The notes under the pieces were generated by a model. It worked only from the letters and a program-made list of their open reading frames with translations, was not told where the DNA came from and made no database searches. DNA of 64,000 nucleotides from a bacterium (lineage in GTDB: Bacteria > Desulfobacterota > Deferrisomatia > Deferrisomatales > BM512), in NCBI GenBank assembly GCA_004322275.1, contig SCTA01000035.1:44109-108108 (forward strand), written 5' to 3'. Numbering within the stretch: the first letter of the stretch is position 1; each line of letters opens with the position of its first letter. Shown here piece by piece: positions 63,854 through 64,000 of this stretch. The position numbers were made by a program, and so were the translations under genes.

Positions 63854-63974
63854 GGCGGGCTCGGCCCGCCGATCTACAGCTTGCGAGGCTCTGCCTCGCG
63901 CTCCTTGTCACTTCTTTTAGAAAGAAGTGACCAAGAAATCGGCCCGGACCCGTCGCTCGCGCTTTAAAAAGCGC
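63854..63974. repeat. Cluster of four hairpins at the right edge
   Basis: Four perfect stems in 120 bases: GGCGGGC/GCCCGCC (63854-63870), GCGAGGC/GCCTCGC (63883-63899), GTCACTTCTTT/AAAGAAGTGAC (63907-63931) and GCGCTTT/AAAGCGC (63959-63974). Dispersed repeats of this look are common in GC-rich proteobacteria and give a spurious minus-strand reading frame. The element may continue beyond the window. Confidence 0.6.
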
Positions 63975-64000
63975 GACCACTTCGTTCCGGCTGGGCCGTA

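Noticed and set aside
63660..63980. Minus-strand frame at the right edge
   Set aside because: It runs through the hairpin cluster, which produces such frames in many genomes, and overlaps the end of a better-supported gene.

Overview
The window looks like a chromosomal segment of a Gram-negative, high-GC bacterium, most likely a member of the Desulfobacterota / Desulfuromonadia. That placement is an inference. It rests on a lysS-lolC-lolD-bamA-skp-lpxD-fabZ-lpxA-lpxB-msbA-waaA-lpxK superoperon, a FixCX pair, a MetF fused to a MetV-like domain, and a complex I locus without NuoE, NuoF or NuoG. TTG and GTG starts are frequent. No tRNA, rRNA, CRISPR array, prophage or complete insertion sequence was seen.

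Layout. 1-0.85 kb: end of fixC and fixX. 1.0-5.1 kb: hemB, two small domain-of-unknown-function genes and polA. 5.1-8.4 kb: a zapB-like gene, zapA, a 6S RNA gene in its classical place after zapA, rny and a ymdB-type phosphodiesterase. 8.5-24.4 kb: one very tight run of genes for lysyl-tRNA synthetase, lipoprotein export, outer-membrane protein assembly, lipid A/Kdo synthesis and lipid A flipping. 24.4-28.4 kb: trmH, queH, a second SpoU methyltransferase, a PHP phosphoesterase and a BamB-like lipoprotein. 28.6-35.2 kb: guaB-guaA-gmk-rpoZ-rel-ridA, which leads from IMP to GTP and (p)ppGpp. 35.2-36.9 kb: an AT-rich accessory patch of three same-strand genes of unknown function, each ending at a short hairpin repeat. 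37-44 kb: trmJ, metF, a hydrolase, a stand-alone MshEN domain, two oligopeptide-ABC ATPases and a YugP-type metallopeptidase. 44.3-56.3 kb (minus strand): a 13-gene respiratory complex I operon with four antiporter-like subunits and no NADH-input module. 56.5-64 kb: a small membrane protein, an ArsS-type radical SAM enzyme, a UMF1 transporter, dppBC with an AmpD amidase, an EamA exporter, an HD-domain gene remnant and a zinc-ribbon/coiled-coil protein.

How the genes work together. The 8.5-24.4 kb block builds the outer membrane. LpxD, LpxA, LpxI, LpxB, LpxK and WaaA make Kdo-lipid A, MsbA flips it, LolCD releases lipoproteins, and BamA with Skp inserts beta-barrels. A cyclic-nucleotide-binding domain protein sits inside the Lol pair. 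The gua-gmk-rel block links guanine nucleotide supply to alarmone synthesis, and its Rel enzyme seems to have lost the hydrolase active site.

The most unusual signal is non-coding. A family of long fold-back elements lies in the gaps at 0.85, 32.3, 44.1 and 45.8 kb. Their outer arms and, where present, their apical stems differ between copies but pair within each copy, which suggests selection on structure or a distinctive mode of insertion. A second fold-back element type overlaps the end of the BamB-like gene, and a third hairpin type punctuates the AT-rich patch.
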